Shown: positions 1-12,001 of the stretch, in pieces | Position numbering within the stretch: the stretch's first letter is position 1 | Layout: every line of letters begins with the position of its first letter | The notes under the pieces: generated by a model | Database searches by the model: none | Seen by the model: the letters and a program-made list of their open reading frames with translations, nothing else | Told to the model about the DNA's origin: nothing | Made by a program: the position numbers and the translations under genes | Origin: Epiperipatus broadwayi | Lineage: Eukaryota > Onychophora > Udeonychophora > Euonychophora > Peripatidae | DNA length: 64,000 bases | Direction of reading: 5' to 3' | Assembly: GCA_028023455.1 (NCBI GenBank) | Contig: JAQFVV010012535.1 | Location: forward strand, 62,001-126,000

Positions 1-209
1 CAATAATATTTCAAATATTACGTTGACTTAAAATCTACACACCCTCAAATTATATGATAGTTCTTGTTCAATAGCGATCATTTGTAGAGTAAGAACAGGG
101 TGCTTTAGCCAAATTTGAATTGCGAGAAATTAGCATAACTCACTACAGGGCATTATAGCCTCGTAAACGGAATATTTAAATGTTTGGGGCTAGCAACAAT
201 GGCATCCAG
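1..209. other. AT-rich noncoding sequence
   Basis: No open frame, RNA gene or repeat is recognisable here. It borders a gag-leader fragment of the LTR element, but I see no gag-like frame continuing into it. Confidence 0.5.
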
Positions 210-545
210 TGCCCTAGTATTAATACAGCATCTTGCTCTTTTACACCACCTTCAATAAAGAAAAATCAAAACTACCACGTAAATGCCCTACCACTAATAC
301 ATTGCATTCAGTAATAATTATAATAATAGTACAGTTTTCTATATGTTTCTTGGTTCACAAAAAATAAAATAATTATTTGTTAACACTTGCTTAACAATAA
401 CATAATCATAAATTTGGTACACAGATAACATAGATACAAATGAATATACGATAATAATGAAAAGTAAATAAAATATTCAAAAGATTATTCATAGACTGCA
501 GCACTATACGGTAATGGGCAGATGATCAGCTCTTTTTACACTCAT
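210..545 (-). repeat. Fragment of LTR-element leader plus gag start (third copy)
   Basis: This stretch is a diverged direct repeat of about 4,041-4,380. Shared landmarks in the same order are a cctta/cctcc-ttcaa motif, a run of aataat triplets, tgtttcttggttcaca versus tgtgtctcggttcaca, a ttatttgttaac-gttgcttaacaataacataat block, and gattattcatagactgca. In copy A this is the untranslated leader between the primer binding site and the gag start, read on the minus strand. Neither an intact gag nor a PBS is seen with this fragment, so it is a relic. Confidence 0.7.
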
Positions 546-2678
546 TCCCAGCACCGCTATATGTGCCACAACAAGAAACCATCCATCCATGGAGAATTGG
601 AGGGATTCAGCAACATTACAGTCCAAGCAGATCTTGAAGACTGCTCCCTTCCTTTTGTTTAGTAACACTCACTGGATTCGCCCACTCTCCACTATATTCC
701 CTTAACCTTCCAGAATTTCAAACCCAATCGTAAACTCACCAGCTACTCTCTTCAAGTATGTGTTATGATGAGAAGGTGACTAATTGATGTGAGCACTGAT
801 TTTGCATTATGTTTCTTATTGTTTTGTTTTTTGGTTCATGCCACATGTATATGCACATATAAAGTAGAGGTGTGTAAAGTTAGTGATGAATTATCAATAA
901 GTCATATATGACCCATGATGTAATATAAAATCAACTAATTAATAAATTTATTACAATACAATGTGAAATACTATAATGAACAAAATATGAGCTTAATAAC
1001 ATAGCATCTATGAATTACCATACTTCACATTCACATAACTCATCAAAATAACAAAATCAAAATATCCTTGTATGCATCAGCTTCTTCATTTCATGCCATC
1101 ATCTTAAAATAATGACTTACAGTCAGTAGTACCATCTAACAAGTGAATGACATTGGTTTTTAAATTTGAACTAAATATGTCATAACTTTTATACCATGTA
1201 GAATGTTATCCTGAAATATATTTAGAATAATGAGTCCATTTGCACTTGTGTCACAAGTAAAATAACACTAATAAAATGAAGCTCTTCTCTAAACTTTGAC
1301 TTGTACTTCCTTTTACAATAATAATAGGTGCAACAAAAGTGAATTAGTATAAAGTTCGACAAGAAATTATGAATAAATCTTTGGAACCATATCACCCAAA
1401 ATATTATGCAATTTAAAGTTAAACAAAAATGAAGAAATTTACATTGAAGGATTGGTTTAGTGTTTCGAGACATTTTAAGTAGTAGTGTAGAAAATCCAAA
1501 CATTGAAGGAAAATATGAAAGACAGTTTTACCTTATATTTTTCTCAGCACATGGTTAATGATCTTGAAATTTACCTAAATTTTAACTTTAGCTCAAAAAA
1601 ATAATAATTAAAAAAATTACACACTTCTGGAAATGAGTACAATAATTAAGTAGCTGTTGACCAAGTTGTAATTGTCCACTCCTCTCCTAAAATAATGATG
1701 ATCAGCTGTTTTTATAGAAACCAAAAAAAAAACCCTCAGTCAATCAAATTTAATCACTCCTCCTTAGAAGAGACACCTGGGTTTAAAAAGTTTAATTGAC
1801 TTTTACAGTTAATTAAGAACTATTAGTGACTGATCTACTCAATCAAAAAAAAAATCATACTGTAACTGTCTGAATGAAAGAGAGACTCTATACCTTATTA
1901 ATTAATGAAACTTAAGCATTAAATATAAAAAAAATGTTTTAAATAAGTATTCCATTCCTAAATAAAATAATCTCTTCTTTCACTCTTTTTGATAACAAAA
2001 TAAATCCAATAAATTAATAAAATTAACCCTTTATTTTGCATATTTTCTTGATAATATTTTATCATTGAAATTTTAATTTTTAGAATTATATCATTTAATA
2101 ATTAAAACCAAGCAATTATTAAACACATACAAACACACACATCTAGACAAGGAAGTTAGTTAGTTCTTTATTTTTAAACTATTTTAACATTAAATTGAGA
2201 CTAATTTAAACAACTGCATTTAAAATTATTATTTAACTATAAGAATTGAATTTATTTAAACTAAACTGTCCTGACAACTTTACTTATTTAAAATACTTAT
2301 CTTTAATAGCTAACATACTTTAAAATCACTAATTAAATTTTACTATAATACATCCTATCATAATCTAATCTAATTTACCAAGCTTTTATTCTGATTTTAA
2401 AATATTAGTTTAAGAGAATGGCTTTATGGACTGCAATTTATGCTGAAGATATTAAATAGTTCCATATTATTTATTACTTACTATTTTTTATTATAAAACA
2501 TTAACCAATATGGACTACTATCTTTAAATTAGCTTGTACAAGAACCAATCTACAAAGTACAGGGTTAGATATTTCCCCATTCTTACAAAAAAATAGTAAT
2601 AACTACTTCTAGGTGAGGACTGAAAAGAATACCACAAATCATGCACCTAATCTACCTTATAGAATTTCACCTCAGAGC
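546..2678. other. Noncoding stretch between leader fragment and gag relic
   Basis: Mostly AT-rich with homopolymer runs and no credible gene. The segment 577-790 is clearly less AT-rich. On the minus strand about 665-770 it has a 25-codon open stretch containing a GTGAGT donor-like site (see findings). Capsid and pol of copy A, expected here if the element were complete, are not recognisable, so this is either an insertion or the flank of a truncated element. Confidence 0.4.
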
Positions 2679-4070
2679 TTACTTCTTTGGAAAGGGTATC
2701 AAACTTCGGGCACTACGCATAAGTCTTTCTAAACTTAGCCTACAATTCTGTGATTCACTATCTGCTCTTGCTAAATCTTTCTGATTGATGTCATCTATTC
2801 TTGTAGTTCTTTTTAAATTATCTTTCATCTCACTCAACTCTTTATTCAATTGGGAATGGACTTTGTCTACTTCTGATAAATTAGACTGTACCCTGCCTTC
2901 CAATTCACTCAATGTTAGGTCGGACTGCTTCAGATCCTGCATCTTTCAATCAATCCTACAGCAACCTTCCAATTGAACATCCACCTCACACAGCGTAGAT
3001 TCCATTTTACCATTTCTATGGTTAGAATCCTAACCAAACTGTTCTATATAGTGTTGAACTTGTCCTATCACTTCCTCCTTTTTTGATCAAATTTGTCCTC
3101 TATCTTCAAATATGATTCACTTTCTATACTAGCCCTAAACTTTTCCATTTCATCTAAAATACCTTTGAATGATAGTGACTGACTCTTAAAAGTTAATTTC
3201 TTCAAAATATCAATCTCAATTATCTGGTTTATTTGATCTTCTATTCCCTTGGCAGTTTCCACTTGGGCTAACTTCTGATCCCCTAGTTCAGCTATAAGAT
3301 TTTTAATATGGCCCTGACAATTCTCAATTTCCTCCTGAGATTTTAAAAAGGTCTTCAAATTTACTACCTAACAAGTTGTACTGGCTTTGACAATATTGTC
3401 TAGTTTCCTGCATAACTACTGCCTTTGTGAGCCTTTCCTCAACCATCTCCAACCTTTCATGCATCTTACAGTGTGCATTTCTAAAATCATTACCTAATTC
3501 ATCTATTTGAGTTTCAAATATTTTCTGACTGAACTTTACTTCTTCCATCTGGCTCTGAATTTAGTCTACCTTCCTGCGCCTGCCTCTGTAAGACTTGCAG
3601 CTGATTTTCTGAATTTATTCTGCTTTCTTGTATCTGGCTCTGTAAATCTTGCATACATTCCAATATCTGACTCTGTAAAACCTGCACCTGGCTATCTGAA
3701 CTCAACCTACTTTCTTGTATCTGGTATTGTAACTCTTGCCTACCTTTCAGTATCTGTCTCTGTATATCTTGATTCATTTTCGGCATTAGACTCTTGAGTT
3801 TTTATTGGTTTTCCAGATTAACCCCTCCATCCAAATTCAAGAATCTTGTCTACTCTCCAGTATCTGACTCTGTAAATTCTCATTCAATTTTTGCATTAAT
3901 TCTACCATCTGTCTCTGTGAATTTTCATTTATTTTCTGCATAAATAAGTCAAATTGGTTTATAGTCATCACTGATGGATGTTTCTCTAATTTATTTTCTT
4001 TCCTTCTGCCTGTACTCAATTTTACCTTTTTCATAATATGATCAATAATACTAATAAGGCATCCTGTCAT
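2679..4070 (-). pseudogene. gag: Broken gag N-terminal coiled-coil region, LTR element copy A
   Basis: Five overlapping short minus-strand frames (4,070-3,837; 3,786-3,514; 3,548-3,324; 3,358-3,068; 2,942-2,679) together encode a Glu/Gln/Lys/Leu-rich, almost proline-free polypeptide typical of a long coiled coil. Part of it is tandemly repeated: segments like LQSQIQESR recur in 18- plus 11-residue blocks (about 29 residues, 3,560-3,760). It lies just 3' of a PBS and long LTR, where gag is expected. The first ATG at 4,070 falls at the position conserved with the fragment at 210-245. No capsid or zinc knuckle is visible, and the frame is interrupted at least four times, so this copy is dead. 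Assignment as gag rests on position and on the parallel gene in copy B; the coiled coil itself is seen directly. Confidence 0.65.
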
Positions 4071-4710
4071 TCTATACCTCCTTCAACAAGAATAATCCAA
4101 ACTACAACACAAAAGCCCTAACACCAATATTCCATATACAATAACTTTTTCAATAATAATATATTTTTTTTATATGTGTCTCGGTTCACACAGAAAACAA
4201 CAAAAAAAAAAGAAATAGTTATTTGTTAACAGTTGCTTAACAATAACATAATTATAAATCTGGTAACAGACAATGCAGATCCAAACAAAAAGTAATAATA
4301 ATGAACAATAAAAACAACAATATTTGGAAGATTATTCATAGACTGCAAAAATAAATGAATGTAATAAATTTTGCTGTAGCAAAATAAACACAACTCAAGT
4401 CAAGAAATGTTCACAATGGTATAAGACTATTCATAATCATTGGCAATGAGCAAAATTTTACTACTTATTAACTCACTACCATATTAACAAACACTGAATA
4501 ATTGAGAGTATTTATGTGATATAACACAACTGATAATGGCAATAACAACAACATCTGTACTAACTATTTTGGGCATGTTTAAAGAAAATTAATCAAATTT
4601 TATAACATTCTGATAAAGTGTAAATAATGACAAAAATGACTAAACGAAGTCAATAAAGGCTAATAAAGACTTGTCAGCATTTAACAAGGCCCTAAACAAC
4701 ATATATCAAG
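4071..4710 (-). other. Untranslated leader, LTR element copy A
   Basis: Noncoding DNA between gag and the primer binding site. Its first 270 bases are repeated at 210-545, and it has weaker resemblance to 60,487-61,029 in copy B. No open frame of note. Confidence 0.6.
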
Positions 4711-4728
4711 GCCCCATATTGGGCACCA
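4711..4728 (-). other. Primer binding site, tRNA-Lys-like (copy A)
   Basis: Read on the minus strand the site is TGGTGCCCAATATGGGGC. It matches the complement of the 3' end of the common animal tRNA-Lys (TGGCGCCCAACGTGGGGC) at 15 of 18 positions. It lies 11 bases inside the LTR end, between LTR and gag. The same element position in copy B carries a related sequence. Confidence 0.7.
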
Positions 4729-4739
4729 AAAACATCTGC

Positions 4740-7700
4740 TGTAACCTGCACACACAACACCACTCCTATAAATCATATGCACAAATGCCCAGGGCACCAG
4801 TTCTTTTAAGGAATAGAACAATTTATCTGATTTACAATTGATACTGAGGCTCTTTTATTTATGTCTACCTTACAGCTTCGCTCAGTGGGAGGTTACAGAG
4901 AGTTCATAATGTCTAGAATATAAATAAATGAAGGAAGAAATACTATAAACCATTAAATAAAATATAGGCCTTATTTATCAATTAACCCAAGGATAAAGGC
5001 CAACAGGTTTTATTTGTTCAACTACTAAAATATACCTTCAGTTTGATCTCTTCCATCATCTAAATATATTCCATATTATTAATCTAGGAATCTAAAATCA
5101 GACCTCATGGAATCCACAACACAGACCAAATAAACTATATTAGCCAGTAATTTATATTTCTAAATTATAATAAAAGTATAATGGAATATGTTAAATAATG
5201 TTTTACTGTGCTAGCACTTAGATAATGAAGGAAATAGGGTTTCTTTTAATCTCACATCATCATCTAAATAATACACTAACTAGGCAACCCTTTTTATAAA
5301 TTCATCAAGTGGTAAAATGGTTCATGTAATGTTTGGATCAAGGAAACAATATTATCAGACTTCAGCATATTTATTATCAGAGTTATGAGCGATATACTTA
5401 TTTTGTAATAGAAGTATGAGATGTGGAAACTAGAATACGAATGCACATAAGAATAATTCAAGACAGTTTTTTAATAAATAAACAAATCATATATTTACAC
5501 TTAAGATTTAATTAAATGTAATCAGTTCACAATAAGATTATTTGTCCCAATCTTTAAATTTACACCTAAATCCATAAACACAAGTTTGGGATTATCCCTC
5601 TTACATGTTACACCACTTATTGGCTACACACTTATGAATGCAAATTAGCAAACAAATAAGGTTTTAATAGTCTGACCTTGAATATCTGGACTATCTAAAC
5701 ATTTTCATTTGCAACACTGAATGAATAATCTATTATATTATGGGCACAATATACATTTTTGAGAGGATACATCATCACTTGTTGGAATAAAACAAATTAA
5801 TACATTTGGCTATCAAGAGAGCAGCTTTCAATAACTTAATCAGATGATTACTTTAAATAACTACACTTTTCACGCATAGCAATATAATCATACTCATTCT
5901 GATGATTTTGATGACCTCTAATGTGTCGCAAATTAATATGATATGTTTTGAAACATTTATTTCCTATTTTAAGTTTAACAGTTTTATACCTTTATATACG
6001 CGATATTATTTCCATTACACATGTGTGTCACATCCTATGCAATAATAAAAGAAAACAATCTTTTTACACATTATCACTTTATCTAGGAATTATTAGACAA
6101 GTGTTTTATTTCGGACAATGTCATAGACCAGCCAACAAAATAGGACACACTATATCTACTCTAATATTCAATAAAGAATTTAATTTAACTATTTACTCAA
6201 CCACTGACTAAATTACACAGAGCTATATTTTTATGATAATACAAACTAAACATTCAAGAGGAATTCAAGCATGTGAGGAACAAATAAACTCTGTAACTAA
6301 TACTTCAACAACTTATTTAAATCTGAAATACACTATTGGTGTGGAACTTGTTTCAACACCAGGACAATAAGGAAACATCACTTAACTGCATAAATATCAC
6401 TTCATAATACGTAGTATACAATATAGAATAGACTCTACTCATATGGCAAAATAATTAAAGTATACGAAAGGGGAAAAGTCTCTCATCCCTATAAACATAG
6501 AACGTATCAAGAATAATTTCCTTTCCAACAGCTCCTCTACATATCTAACACTATATGCTGGTAGATAAATACATACAGATAAATCACTCATCTCTTCAAT
6601 TCTTTTAGAATACGACAATATCCGAAATTTATTAGGAAATAGTTATGAAACTGAATGTTTACTAAGTAAATAAAATAATGTTACAAAATAGACACACATA
6701 TGCATAAATAAAAGTATGAAAAACAATTCTAAGTTATTTAATCTGCAAAGGTTATGATAAATAAATGATATATTAAAATATAAACTTTTAGCTTAAATTA
6801 GACTTTCAATTGTTTCAAATTTAAATAGTAATAATTATTAAGAACGAGGTTTTTTTTTGCTACCTCTGATACAATATTTCTTTCATATACTCGCTACTTT
6901 GGAAGCCAAAATTCTCACTTTGAGATAGAGAAAAATATATGTATAAACTAAACACCTCTCTTTAACAACATACCCAAAAATATATATATTTCGTCTTCAT
7001 AAAAGAAAACAAATCATATTTAAGTAATAATATTTTACCAGCATACTCACAATTTGCAAATACACTACTCTGTGATGTTCTAGAAGTTAAAAAAAAATAG
7101 CATAACCATATAAGCAAAATATAACAAGAAATCTGTCTAACTATCTATGATATATACCATTAACAATAAATATAAGGAAAAAAAGTCACTCTTCTTTTAA
7201 ACTAAAAAAAATTCACTTGCAAAGTTCTTGTTTCAAGTTTACTGAACAATACGGAGATAATTTCCAAAATGAGTGTGTGTTCAATAAGAATATGAAACAT
7301 AAAAATAAATTCTTGTAGGACAAAAACAGTTATAATTTAAACTTAATTTAGTAATCTCCAATGTTCTTAGCAAAATCTAATAGAGTTTACTTATATACCA
7401 TGTAAGTAATAAATTTTTATAATGACAATAATACGAAAAGATAGTTTCAGCTGTATTTGTATTATAATAATTATTTAATTCATTCCGTGATAATTTTTAA
7501 CTTAGCAATAACTTTTAACAGATTACCTGCAGAGCATTTGTTTTTCCTATAATTTGTAAGCTAGCATATACATAATTAATTTTAGTCATTGCAAATTAAT
7601 TGTTCATATAAAATTTGTGCTTCCTTAAGCAATAATATTTTGTTTTTATAATACATACATCAAAGAGAACAGAAATATACAATATTAACGTCCTTCCGTC

Positions 7701-9182
7701 CAACTTAAGCATACGCACATTCTATAAATAGTAGTAATTAATTAATCCTTTATAAGTCACATATTTATTCTTAAATAAAACATTTTATTTCTATAAGCAT
7801 AGATAAAAGACAAAGTTGTCATTTCGTAATAATTTAAAGTATAGCTTAATAAAATACACGCATCCTGTTAACTTTAACTTAACCTTTATAGAAGTAAAAT
7901 ATAAGTTTAGCTGAGAGCTGAAGATAAATCCTGTTACATTGTTCTGCATATGTTTCCATAAAATATTATAAAATTCACACAATTTAGTTAGCAGATTAGA
8001 GAGTCATGCACTTTAACTTTCTTCTTAATAATAACAAATAAAGTAGCATAAATTTAATAATGTAGATAGACATTTTAGAATGAAAATAAATATGAGAGCA
8101 TTAATTTAAACACTTAAACTGAGCAAAAGAATGAAATTGATATACTTTTTTCTTTATATCTTAGCCAGACATTCTAGTTGAAGACTTTCTGAATTTTCCT
8201 ATGACCTTTTTAAAATTTATTTTGGAGCTTTTAAAATTGATTTGACTTCTGGAAGAGATATACACTTGTCACAGGCAGAATGAACTAAGGCAATGGTTAT
8301 ACTAATAATAATGAACAAATTTTACTAATGACTATTAGTTAAATAGATATCCCTTCCTTCCATCAAAAGGTCATTTTCTTCCTCCAAAAGTCAACTCCAT
8401 CCTTTGCACTTAGGAAATAATTGAATATGCAAGAAATCTCTTCTTTAAAAAAAATCATTTTGGTCTCCACAATTAAATCAAGTCCAATAAAACAAAAAAA
8501 AAACTTTTTACAAACTTGAAACAAATGAATATTAATTAACTATTAAATAAAATGGTTGATAATATTATTTAAATTGGTCAAATATTTTACTAATCCAAAT
8601 ATCCATTAATCACTTAAGAAAATATATTTTTGCAAAACTATTAAAATTAATTACTGTAATTTAAATGTTTTACTGTAAATGTAATATCATTTATTGTAAT
8701 TAAAATATGAAATGGAAAATGATACACACATACTTGCATGCGCATGTACTGCCACATAAATATTAACTTATCCTGATTAAATATAATTGATATGGCAATG
8801 GGTTAAACCTATCTCACTGACTATAATATTGGTAAATGGATGGGTTTCAATGAATAATAAATCAGAAAACCATTCAAACAAACACTAACATTATCTTATA
8901 AATAAATAAAACAACTTTGCATCAATCTAACCATTATATCAACACTTTCTGTGATAATCCACCTCCCTCTTTTTTGCATTAAACACTTTATCAAATATAA
9001 TAATAACAATAAATGCTTGTAAAATTGCGAACCAAAATGCACAGGTGACCCACATAAGTTTTTGGACCATTAATATAAAAATTTTAAAATTTTAAGACTA
9101 TTTCATTTTTTTTTAGTACAATGTAGTTATTCACTACTGATACAATATAGTTTAATTACTTGTGCCCATTCAGAAGATCACA
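4740..9182 (-). repeat. Very long terminal repeat (about 4.4 kb), LTR element copy A
   Basis: The plus-strand low end starts TGTAACC next to the PBS. The high end (…cagaagatcaca, 9,182) aligns with the end of the copy B 3' LTR (…cagaaggttaca, 53,362). About 120 bases before that end align closely with 53,240-53,362 (acattaat, tatttcatttttt, ttactgatacagtat). Matches to the copy B 5' LTR are found at about 4,740-5,380 (61,061-61,850), 6,460 (63,200, a ggggagagatttctc-like motif) and about 6,880-6,950 (63,770-63,850). No coding capacity is seen; short frames such as 5,948-6,211 and 7,791-7,982 look random. Candidate poly(A) signals (AATAAA on the minus strand) lie near 5,475. Whether the whole 4.4 kb is LTR or hides a nested insertion is not settled. 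Confidence 0.6.
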
Positions 9183-11758
9183 ATAACAATAATTGATAGT
9201 TATTAAAATCAAAGATGATATTCAACTAAGCTAGTCTATGAAATTTGTTATCATCACTTCAATGGAATTAAAAAAAATATTTAAGACAAATCATTCTAAA
9301 CTAATGACAAAACATGATCTATTAAGATTTTTATGATGGGACTAGATAAGCAAAAAATAATCAACTCTCAGCTAATATTATATTGTCTTACTTGTAATAT
9401 TAACTAAATATATGTATAAGCAAATATTTGAATGCAGAAATAAATACAAAGTTTATATGTAAATAAGATTTTAAAAAATGATGTCCAAACATACCATGTT
9501 TTATATTCTAGTTCACTTACCAAGTTGAGTTTGAATCTTGGACCAAATTTTCAATAACAAAATCATCTTATGCAATCCAAAGAAAGAATTAAACAGATTT
9601 ATAGCATTTAAATTAACAATTTATTGTATTATAAAAAAATTGATAACATTAATAACAAAATACAACAGAAGATTAATCGATGTTTGTAATTGATTGAAAT
9701 TAAGAAGTGGTAAGATTTATGTATGTAACTCTAAAGTGTGTTGTGAAACAATCATGACACGTATAAAAAAAATGAATGGAAGGAGAGATTTTGAATATCT
9801 TAATGAAATTTTTTAAATAGATACTGAAAATATATATGTAATCAAATCAAAATGAACATTATTTGTTCATTAGTATAATAATAATTAAACATGGAATAAA
9901 GTACTATATTTAAACCTCTTTTCTGTCCAATATTTTAAGATTATTTTTAACATACAAAAATCAAATTGAATATTTAAAAACATCGGGTCGCATTAATATA
10001 TACTGTCAGACAGGGGTTAAAATAATCAATAAAGGAATGTCTCCGAGCCTTTCGTTACATAAATCCTATTATAATTATATATATATATGCTATTTATGAT
10101 TTAAAATAAAATATAAACTCTTCTTTAAAATATATGTATATTATAATGGAACCATGGGGTATACCATAAGATAACATGAATACTAAGTAGTTGGATGATT
10201 TGAATACAAATGTCAAACAACTTACAACAAGTCATATCCTAAATCCATGATTCAACATTCCATTTGGGTGCACCAGATATTACCGAATCAGAAATGGCAT
10301 ATAACAAAGGGAGCGCATCTCACTACTGTCGGACCAATGAAATGCCTAGTTCCATATCATATCTACTTTTAGTATACTAAGTTATAATTTACTTACAACA
10401 TTTCAATGTAATTTAGACTAGTGCATAAACATTACATCTCCCTTTTTGGGCCCCATTACACCACAGAATTCAAACTCAGGGATGTCTTGCAGTCAGCTCT
10501 CTTCATGGATGGACTTACTTAATTTTTGACCAAATATGCCTATGTATAAGCGTAGATATAAAAATATTGATGATGATCACTCATGTAGGAGAGCAATACA
10601 TAATGATGATGATAATTATCATCAAACCTTTAATGATATAAATTCATAATAATAGGGATTATGAAACTTTTAATGGTATAAATGCATAACAATGATGGTG
10701 ATGATCAAACAGAGATCAGATTGGTTTAAACAACTCAATACATTTATTAATAATTCATAACATATAATAATAAATATTTACAAACAAAAAATAAATATTC
10801 AGTTAACAAGAATGGTCTTCTATCATTGGATGGCTTAACACAATAAATTTCTTTGATTCAGATTTCATGATAGAAGTCTGTCCTCAATCAATCTTCATTT
10901 ACACTAGAGAAACAAAATAATTCAAAGTACAGTATATACAAAATGTTATTAAATAATTCATTATATTGTACTGGTTCGAAATCCACAACTGGTTTTATAC
11001 ACCTAGACCCACCAACACACTGAGCATGAAGTGATGTATGCTGCAAAGTGGAAAATTGATAATGATTCTCTGTAAATATTGTTGGTTAAATATAAAAAAA
11101 AATATCTCACAAGAATTATTAGAGTAGATTCAACCTAAAATTAGGTCAATCAAAACCTTCCTTGTTAAATTATTTCACAATCCGATTAACTATACATTGA
11201 TCATTTGGAGATTTTGCACACTTTTAAGAGCACTGAAATGTTTTACTTCAGCCTCTAGCGCCACCCTCGCTTAAAGACGATATTGTTTATTTTCCTTTTC
11301 TCTCCCGAGAGAATGTGCAAATATGAATGGTCATTATCGTATATTAATAATTTAATAAGTTCGGACTGGAATAAAGGAAACAATCCAACTCCCTGGTTAG
11401 TTACCCCTGTATAGCTCATTATATGTGTTTTTTATGTCTCAGGTTATTAAGTGGGTTAGCACTTTGATTAAATAACTACAATCCTATCTGCTAATGAATC
11501 AATAATACCTCCAAATCAAGCAAAGGAAACGGTAAACAATTTAACTGTGAAATTTACTATTTATTATTCCCAGATTATTTTATATCTCCCTCCACCAATT
11601 ACATATATATATATAAAAATTTAATCCAGTTCATATCTCAAATAATAATCATATTAATGAGATATTACCTGAGTAAATTGAAAATTCATTTACAGAAACA
11701 AATGCGTATATATAACAAAAATATTTAAAGGATTGCACAATGGGTGTGATCTATATCC
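9183..11758. other. Noncoding flank between LTR and LINE
   Basis: AT-rich DNA with no credible gene. Small islands of higher GC occur at 10,260-10,340, 10,440-10,500 and 11,230-11,420. At 10,560-10,700 a short imperfect duplication involves (ATG)-rich DNA, with ctttaatgatataaattcataa repeated as cttttaatggtataaatgcataa. A GGTTCGAAATCC stretch at about 10,976 resembles a pol III B box but has an extra base and no tRNA fold around it. Confidence 0.4.
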
Positions 11759-11776
11759 CTTCCCCACTTTAAAGTA
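11759..11776. repeat. Target-site duplication, 3' side of LINE 1
   Basis: The 18-bp sequence CTTCCCCACTTTAAAGTA is identical to 16,964-16,981. The two copies exactly bracket the LINE and define its ends. Confidence 0.9.
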
Positions 11777-11848
11777 GTTTCAATAGGCTTTATTGGTTTA
11801 TAAATGTACAAAAAAAAAGAAAGAAAAAAAAAGGAAAATAACAATTTT

Positions 11849-11874
11849 GATCAGGGCTTACCATTCTCCTGATC
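11849..11874 (-). ncRNA. Hairpin in LINE 1 3' UTR
   Basis: A 7-bp perfect stem (GATCAGG/CCTGATC) with a 12-nt loop lies about 75 bases from the element's 3' end. LINE reverse transcriptases of several families recognise a 3' UTR stem-loop in their own RNA; this is a candidate for that role. It could also be chance. Confidence 0.4.
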
Positions 11875-12001
11875 GTTACAACAGTTTATAACAATTTACA
11901 TATATTAATGGGTACACTTTTCATCTCTTTTCCTTCCACCTTCCCTCCCCCTTTTTTTTAATAGTCCTGGTGATCTACTTCTCTGGCGATGGTGAGTCTT
12001 T

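Noticed and set aside
5948-6211. 87-codon plus-strand frame in the LTR
   Set aside because: Not conserved in the aligned LTR of copy B and without domain features.
8158-8180. Shared TAGCCAGACATTCTA at 8,164 and 35,098
   Set aside because: Identity stops after about 15 bases and neighbouring DNA does not align; probably coincidence.
10970-11015. tRNA gene suggested by GGTTCGAAATCC
   Set aside because: The B box has an extra base and no acceptor, D or anticodon stems can be drawn.
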